Source: CAYWMQ01 sp964459635 (GTDB taxonomy: Bacteria > Patescibacteriota > Minisyncoccia > Phycocordibacterales > UBA12088). Taken from it: a stretch of 8,009 nucleotides of DNA. Positions 4,804 through 8,009 of the stretch are shown piece by piece. The stretch covers positions 1-8,009 of the forward strand of contig CAYWMQ010000036.1 in the NCBI GenBank assembly GCA_964459635.1, given 5' to 3'. The notes under the pieces are model-generated. The model had not been told where the DNA came from, searched no databases, and saw only the letters and a list, made by a program, of their open reading frames with translations. The first letter of the stretch is position 1, and the number at the start of each line of letters is the position of its first letter. A program made the position numbers and the translations under genes.

Positions 4804-5944
4804 AGAGTTCGGTCGTGAGTGCCCCGTACGCAAGTATAAAGAGTGCGATGTTCGCGAGCGGGCCGATGAAGGGAAGGTACGCAAGCGCCGCGAGCGCCAC
4901 CGCCCCCAACACGATCCATCCGTACGTGAGATTGCTTCCCTTGCCCAACCACATTGCAAACATCGAGCCTGCAAAGAGCGCCGTGAGCAGTTTTGCCACC
5001 GCAAGGAGCGTTGCCCACACACCAAACACCACGAGACCGGGCAACAGGCCGACGATGGTAATACAGAGAATAAGCGCGGCGAGCGGAGCGAGTATCACAC
5101 TGATGAAGCCCCACGCGAGGGATACGCCGCTCTTTTCGAACGCGCGCGCAAGCATCCGTTCAGCAAGCTTCGGAAAGAGTGCAAAGAGAAGCGAGGCGCC
5201 CGCTGCAAGTATGAGAAAGCGGAACATGAAGCCCACCACCGCAAGGTCCCCTTTTTCCGCCGCACCCGGGTTGTGTTCGGTGTACTCAGGCTCGTTCGCA
5301 AGCTCCGCACCTTCCGTCACAAACGCACGCCGTGGCGCTTTATAGGTGAGCGTCTGCGTAAGAACCGCACGGTCAAGCACGGACACCTGTTCGCGCGCAG
5401 TGATCGACACGGGGCCGCGCATCTCGCCATCAAGCTCCACAGTGCGCGCATGCGCTTCCACCATTCCCACCACGAGCCCGCGGACAACGAGCCTGTCTGC
5501 AAACACCACAAGGTCGCCGCCGATGTGCGCGTTGCGGTCGATGATGACAGTGCCCGCCGCAACAATGACGTCTTCACTTGTGCTTCCCGTGACAAACGCC
5601 TCACCCGCAGCGACCCGCAGATCACCCTTCACACCCCCCTCCACCGTAACGGTGCCGCCGGCAAGGAGCGCATCCCCGGCCACCTGCCCGCGTGAAAAGA
5701 CACTTGCACCCGCTGCCACGAGATCGCCCGTAACGTCACCTTTCAGTGTGACAGCGCGGCCACCCGCGTAGAGGTCGCCGGAGAGCTCCGTTTCGGCGGA
5801 AAGCTCGTATTCCTCGGCCCCACGGATAGTGGCGGCATGGGCGGAAGGGGCGAAAAGTATGAACAGTGATGAAAAACCTGCTGCGCAGAACAAGGCCTTG
5901 CCGGCGCTCGCGCCTTTCAATGCCTGTACGTAATTTTGTTTCAT
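4772..5944 (-). CDS. Membrane-anchored bactofilin-like (polymer-forming) protein
   Basis: The product has 390 residues from the ATG at 5944. A signal peptide (about 1-37: basic start, hydrophobic FSSLFILF, then SAHA) is followed by a region of short Gly/Val/Asp repeats (about 45-200, for example LKGDVTGDLVAAGASV and VEGGVKGDLRVAAGEAFV), the right-handed beta-helix rhythm of bactofilin/DUF583-like proteins. After a charged linker (about 200-232) come about four hydrophobic segments (about 235-258, 276-300, 301-328 and 341-375) and a basic tail. The signal peptide suggests the beta-helix lies outside the cytoplasmic membrane, unlike classic cytosolic bactofilins. The precise role is unknown; envelope scaffolding is an inference. 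A TTG at 5965 would extend it by seven poor residues and is rejected. TATTGT lies 9 bases before the ATG, so the leader may be very short. It is the first gene of a pair with nth. Confidence 0.8.
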   Translation of the reverse strand: MKQNYVQALKGASAGKALFCAAGFSSLFILFAPSAHAATIRGAEEYELSAETELSGDLYAGGRAVTLKGDVTGDLVAAGASVFSRGQVAGDALLAGGTVTVEGGVKGDLRVAAGEAFVTGSTSEDVIVAAGTVIIDRNAHIGGDLVVFADRLVVRGLVVGMVEAHARTVELDGEMRGPVSITAREQVSVLDRAVLTQTLTYKAPRRAFVTEGAELANEPEYTEHNPGAAEKGDLAVVGFMFRFLILAAGASLLFALFPKLAERMLARAFEKSGVSLAWGFISVILAPLAALILCITIVGLLPGLVVFGVWATLLAVAKLLTALFAGSMFAMWLGKGSNLTYGWIVLGAVALAALAYLPFIGPLANIALFILAYGALTTELYERYWKTRRA

Positions 5945-5995
5945 AGTCTGCGTACAATAACACAAAAGATGAGTGTACGCTAGTGCATATGAAGC

Positions 5996-6085
5996 AATTC
6001 CTCACACCCTCCGCAAACCTCTGAGTGTAGCCGTCTTATTGCGAGAAGCCGAGCCGCGCGAGGCGACGAAGAGGCGTGAGGAATT
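5996..6085. repeat. 90-base GC-rich element with 10-bp inverted-repeat ends
   Basis: AATTCCTCAC (5996-6005) is the exact inverse complement of GTGAGGAATT (6076-6085). Inside, CCTCT (6018-6022) can pair with AGAGG (6070-6074), and the core ATTGCGAGAAGCCGAG...GGCGACGAAG is GC-rich, unlike the AT-rich DNA to its right. From memory, this core resembles interspersed palindromic repeats of the ATTGCGAG...GCGACGAAG type found in several bacterial genomes, but I cannot confirm that. Only one copy is present here. It has no tRNA-like T-loop and codes for nothing visible. It may be a small non-autonomous repeat or a structured RNA. Confidence 0.5.
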
Positions 6086-6086
6086 A

Positions 6087-6098
6087 TCACGTACGTGA
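6087..6098. repeat. 12-base perfect palindrome TCACGTACGTGA
   Basis: A perfect palindrome lies immediately after the 90-base element and before the heptad islands. It could be a dimeric regulator site, but no promoter is close enough to make this more than a possibility. Confidence 0.4.
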
Positions 6099-6101
6099 AA
6101 T

Positions 6102-6140
6102 AGATTTTGCATTTTAGAGTTTGGAGTATGGATTTTGGAG
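6102..6140 (-). repeat. Heptad-periodic island, G/T-rich on the + strand
   Basis: Five contiguous 7-base units start at 6102, 6109, 6116, 6123 and 6130 and a partial sixth at 6137. Examples on the + strand are AGATTTT, GCATTTT and GGATTTT. Most units have a purine at position 1, A at position 3 and T at positions 5 and 7. Read on the minus strand they resemble the A/C-rich units at 7413-7447, so this island is inverted relative to that one. Confidence 0.6.
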
Positions 6141-6184
6141 AAGAGATGAAACAACAGAAACATTCCGTCTTTCCTCCCCACATC

Positions 6185-6240
6185 TCCCTAATCAAAAGTC
6201 TTAAATCTCCTAACCAAATATCCCAACATGCAATAACCTA
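6185..6240 (+). repeat. Degenerate heptad-periodic island, C/A-rich
   Basis: Starting at 6185, successive 7-base units begin with TC four times running (6185, 6192, 6199, 6206) and mostly end in A-rich dinucleotides for eight units, for example TCTTAAA and ATCCCAA. After about 6240 the rhythm fades. It is much more degenerate than the 6297-6345 array, so the exact ends are uncertain. Confidence 0.45.
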
Positions 6241-6296
6241 CTATTCTCGTATCCAAGTGTCCCAATATCTTGGAATCCTACTATCTCGTCTCTCCG

Positions 6297-6345
6297 TTCT
6301 TTTGTCTCTTGTCTTTTGTCTTTTGTGTTTACTCTTTTGTCTCTC
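6297..6345 (+). repeat. Seven contiguous 7-base repeats touching the aldolase stop codon
   Basis: Units start at 6297, 6304, 6311, 6318, 6325, 6332 and 6339. GTCTTTT occurs twice in a row; the others are one- to three-base variants (GTCTCTT, GTGTTTA, CTCTTTT). The array is C/T-rich on the + strand, hence A/G-rich in the aldolase mRNA. Its last two bases overlap the aldolase stop (6344-6346), so it forms the start of that mRNA's 3' end. Confidence 0.85.
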
Positions 6346-7345
6346 ACCTATACACGTACTTCCCTTCCCGTGCCGCTACGTTTGCCTTGAGCCGCTCAAG
6401 GAATGCCGCCTGTGCTTTCTCAACATTCGCATCAAGGCCGCGCCAAGCTTCAAGTGCGGGCTCTTGAAGTGCGCGAGAGTATGAGAACGTAAGCTCCCAG
6501 GGGTGTTCCGGGAAGCGTGCTATTTCCTGCAGATTGCGCGTAGCCTCCTCAGGCGTTTGGCCGCCTGAGAGGAACACCACCCCCGCCACTTCCTCCGGCA
6601 CGGCCTCGGTGAGCGCACGCATGGTCTCTCGCGCTACGGTGAGCGGCTCGAGTGCGGTACCCGAGTCTTTGCCCGGAAGCGCCATGCTGGTCTTAAGTAT
6701 GAGCCCCGTAAGGTCGACACGGTACAAGTCAAGCGCGTCAAAAAGAATGTAGAGCGTCTCGCGGAGAATGTCTGCAGACTCTTCGACTGTGTGCGTGCCA
6801 TCGTAGAGCACCTCGGGCTCCACCATAGGCACCATGTGCGCGTCTTGTACGAGCGCTGCGTATCGCGCCATGGCATGCATATTCCATGTGAGAGCGCCTT
6901 CTGTTGGCGTATCCTCAGTAATGCGTATCACCGCACGCCACTTGGTGAAGCGTGCACCGAGCTCGTAGTACTCGCGCAGGCGCAAAGAGAGACCGTCGAG
7001 CCCTTCCGTCACTTCCTCCTCCGGAAAGTTGGGGAATGGCACAAGTCCTTTGTCGACCTTTATGCCCGGGATGATGCCCTTCGACTCAAGTACATGTGCA
7101 AAGGATTTACCGCGCGAGTCATTTTGGCGGAGTGTTTCATCAAAAAGAATAACGCCGGACAGATAGTCTTCAATATGAGGTGCGGAAAAGAGAAGCTCCC
7201 GAAAGCGACGCGCGGACTCGGATGTTTCAGCTACGCCAATTTTCGCGAGCCGCTTGTTCATCGAGCTCACGGACTCATCTGCGGCAAGTATGCCCTTGCT
7301 TGGGGCGACGAGGGCACGAGCTAGTTCGGGGAGAGATTTGAGCAT
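6344..7345 (-). CDS. fba: Class I fructose-bisphosphate aldolase
   Basis: The enzyme splits fructose-1,6-bisphosphate into dihydroxyacetone phosphate and glyceraldehyde-3-phosphate, in glycolysis and in reverse, through a lysine Schiff base and without metal. The product has 333 residues and the full active-site set of the animal/plant-type class I family: Asp23 in GILAADES (18-25), Lys99 in KVDKG, Lys135 in FTKWRA, Glu176 and Glu178 in VEPEV, the Schiff-base Lys218 in LILKTSM, Ser260-Gly261-Gly262 in FLSGGQ, and Arg291 in FSYSRALQ. It ends in KYVYR, with a Tyr near the C-terminus as in many relatives. The ATG at 7345 gives the expected short N-terminus; no Shine-Dalgarno sequence or clear promoter is seen. 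It is divergent from smpB and stands apart from its downstream neighbour by about 400 bases. Confidence 0.97.
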   Translation of the reverse strand: MLKSLPELARALVAPSKGILAADESVSSMNKRLAKIGVAETSESARRFRELLFSAPHIEDYLSGVILFDETLRQNDSRGKSFAHVLESKGIIPGIKVDKGLVPFPNFPEEEVTEGLDGLSLRLREYYELGARFTKWRAVIRITEDTPTEGALTWNMHAMARYAALVQDAHMVPMVEPEVLYDGTHTVEESADILRETLYILFDALDLYRVDLTGLILKTSMALPGKDSGTALEPLTVARETMRALTEAVPEEVAGVVFLSGGQTPEEATRNLQEIARFPEHPWELTFSYSRALQEPALEAWRGLDANVEKAQAAFLERLKANVAAREGKYVYR

Positions 7346-7412
7346 ATGGGTGAAACTTTGATTTTTACATGACGTTCAACAGACTGCCATCACACAGCAT
7401 TCCGGGCACTTG

Positions 7413-7475
7413 AAATCACAAATTCAAAATCTCAAGCTCCAAATAAATTCCAATCTTAAAAATCACAAACAAAAA
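7413..7475 (+). repeat. Heptad-periodic island, A/C-rich on the + strand
   Basis: Units starting at 7413, 7420, 7427, 7434 and 7441 all begin with AA (for example AAATCAC, AAATTCA, AAATCTC), and the pattern continues less regularly to about 7475. The 10-mer AAATCACAAA occurs twice (7413-7422 and 7460-7469). The units resemble the complement of those at 6102-6140. Confidence 0.6.
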
Positions 7476-7490
7476 TGCATACTCGTTTAG

Positions 7491-7570
7491 TAGTTTTGCT
7501 ATTTGTAATTTATTTGCCTGCCTGCCGCAGGCAGGGAACTTGTAGTTTGGTGCTTGGAATTTCTAAAATA
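7491..7570 (-). repeat. Heptad-periodic island of opposite polarity, split by a GC palindrome
   Basis: To the left of the palindrome the units AGTTTTG (7492), CTATTTG (7499) and TAATTTA (7506) are in register. To its right the units GAACTTG (7536), TAGTTTG (7543), GTGCTTG (7550) and GAATTTC (7557) are in register. Here the G/T-rich strand is the + strand, so this island is inverted relative to 7413-7475 only 16 bases away. Confidence 0.55.
7517..7535. repeat. 19-base GC palindrome CCTGCCTGC-C-GCAGGCAGG
   Basis: A perfect 9+1+9 inverted repeat with a single unpaired centre lies inside AT-rich heptad repeats. It can form a compact hairpin on either strand. Similar CCTGCC palindromes are, from memory, frequent in Parcubacteria intergenic DNA. 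Its position inside the heptad island suggests the two belong together. Confidence 0.7.
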
Positions 7571-7677
7571 TGTTTCGGTGTAGCTGCAGCGTACAGTAAC
7601 TCTATCACGTGGCCACTCTGCAGGCAGTACGGTTTTCCACGCATGAGAAAATCTGGAGTTATGGTACGCTACGCTGC

Positions 7678-8009
7678 ATGGACATCTTGATACGCAACAA
7701 AAAGGCGGGCTTCAACTTCGAGCTACTTGAGGAGTTTGACGCAGGGCTGGAGCTCCGTGGCCACGAGGTGAAAAGCCTGCGAAAAGGGCGCGGAAAACTT
7801 GAAGGCGCACACGTCGTGGTGCGCGGTAGTGAGGCGTACCTGGTGGGCGGCAGTATAGAGCCATACCAGCCCGCAAATACGGCTTCACAGGGCGATCCTA
7901 CGAGGCCCGTACGACTCCTTCTCACCAAAAAGGAGCTGGGGAAATTACTGGGTGCAGAGGCCCAGAAAGGCTTGACAATAGTGCCTGTAGTGGTGTATAA
8001 TAATAGTAG
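7678..8009 (+). CDS. smpB: SsrA-binding protein SmpB (3' end cut by the window)
   Basis: SmpB binds tmRNA and brings it to stalled ribosomes for trans-translation. The first 110 residues are present, of roughly 150 in the family, with no stop before the window ends. Landmarks are FELLEEFDAGLELRGHEVKS (14-33) with LR next, corresponding to EEFEAGLALQGWEVKSLR in E. coli, then YLVGGSIEPY (54-63), DPTRPVRLLLTKKEL (73-87) and KGLTIVPVVVY (97-107). The ATG at 7678 puts the conserved core at the usual distance; an ATG at 7661 is out of frame and hits a stop. The short N-terminus before the core (about 12 residues) is typical of compact SmpB. No Shine-Dalgarno sequence is seen. The C-terminal tail that enters the mRNA channel is outside the window. 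Confidence 0.96.
   Translation, partial: MDILIRNKKAGFNFELLEEFDAGLELRGHEVKSLRKGRGKLEGAHVVVRGSEAYLVGGSIEPYQPANTASQGDPTRPVRLLLTKKELGKLLGAEAQKGLTIVPVVVYNNS
7972..8001 (+). promoter_or_regulatory. Perfect consensus sigma-70-type promoter inside smpB
   Basis: TTGACA (7972-7977) and TATAAT (7996-8001) are both exact consensus hexamers, 18 bases apart, on the + strand. They lie within smpB, where they encode Leu-Thr of KGLTIVP and Tyr-Asn. Transcription would start near 8008 and serve whatever lies downstream. The Leu-Thr is conserved in SmpB, so part of the -35 match has a coding explanation. Confidence 0.5.

Larger units (their letters stand above)
5945..6343. other. Non-coding spacer between the aldolase and the bactofilin-like gene
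   Basis: This stretch of about 400 bases lies downstream of the aldolase and upstream of the bactofilin-like gene, both on the minus strand. I see no gene. It holds a GC-rich element with inverted-repeat ends (5996-6085), a 12-base palindrome (6087-6098) and then AT-rich, 7-base-periodic sequence up to the aldolase stop. I found no classic terminator for the aldolase. Confidence 0.7.
7346..7677. other. Non-coding divergent spacer between the aldolase and smpB
   Basis: This 332-base region must hold the promoters of two divergent genes, but I find no convincing -35/-10 pair. Most of it (7413-7570) is heptad-periodic AT-rich DNA around a GC palindrome. A frame at 7475-7690 runs through these repeats and into smpB and is not a believable gene. 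TATGGT at 7660-7665, 12 bases before the smpB ATG, is a weak -10 candidate. Confidence 0.6.

Noticed and set aside
4466..5695. A 409-codon open frame on the + strand
   Set aside because: It lies antisense to the bactofilin-like gene and nth, both strongly supported, and its product is a skewed Arg/His/Lys-rich sequence without a recognisable fold.
5996..6085. A tRNA with a long variable arm
   Set aside because: The length and paired ends fit roughly, but there is no GTTCRA T-loop, no plausible anticodon stem, and the end stem is 10 bp, not 7.
6791..7324. A 177-codon open frame on the + strand
   Set aside because: It is a shadow of the aldolase gene, whose full active site is visible on the other strand.
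6185..7570. A CRISPR array or minisatellite phage-like repeat
   Set aside because: Units are 7 bases long, directly adjacent and degenerate, with no spacers, no conserved long repeat and no cas genes.

Overview
The window looks like a piece of a Candidate Phyla Radiation (Patescibacteria) genome, probably from the Parcubacteria side. This rests on gene content and style, not on a marker gene. It has a MutY-like glycosylase without iron-sulfur cysteines, an N-terminally anchored family 5 solute-binding protein beside secG, a membrane-anchored bactofilin-like protein, a class I fructose-bisphosphate aldolase, no Shine-Dalgarno sequence at any start, and AT-rich intergenic islands with a 7-base rhythm. 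TGA is used as a normal stop (nth, aldolase), so the code is standard and not the TGA=Gly code of Gracilibacteria/SR1.

Layout. 1-384 (+): 3' end of an unrecognised coiled-coil-like gene, followed by a hairpin terminator at 437-460. 385-753: non-coding, with a second hairpin, four 7-base repeats and a likely secG promoter. 754-2814 (+): secG, then a solute-binding protein. 2857-3663 (-): MutY-like adenine glycosylase, convergent with the solute-binding gene. 3664-4113: structured region with a bidirectional terminator, a 19-codon Lys/Ala-rich mini-gene (-), a 26-base perfect palindrome and a large hairpin that runs into the end of nth. 4114-5944 (-): a bactofilin-like membrane protein whose end overlaps nth (endonuclease III). 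5945-6343: non-coding, with a 90-base element with inverted-repeat ends and three heptad-repeat islands. 6344-7345 (-): class I aldolase. 7346-7677: non-coding divergent spacer with further heptad islands around a GC palindrome. 7678-8009 (+): smpB, cut by the window end, with a perfect -35/-10 promoter match inside it.

How the genes fit together. These are core housekeeping functions: protein export (SecG), solute capture, base-excision repair (MutY-like and Nth), envelope or cytoskeleton, glycolysis, and ribosome rescue (SmpB). The repair theme is notable. Both HhH-GPD glycosylases keep the length of the C-X6-C-X2-C-X5-C loop but have replaced all four cysteines, so iron-sulfur dependence seems to have been lost in both. 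I see no phage, transposon, CRISPR, tRNA, rRNA or obvious transferred cargo. The most unusual material is in the non-coding DNA.
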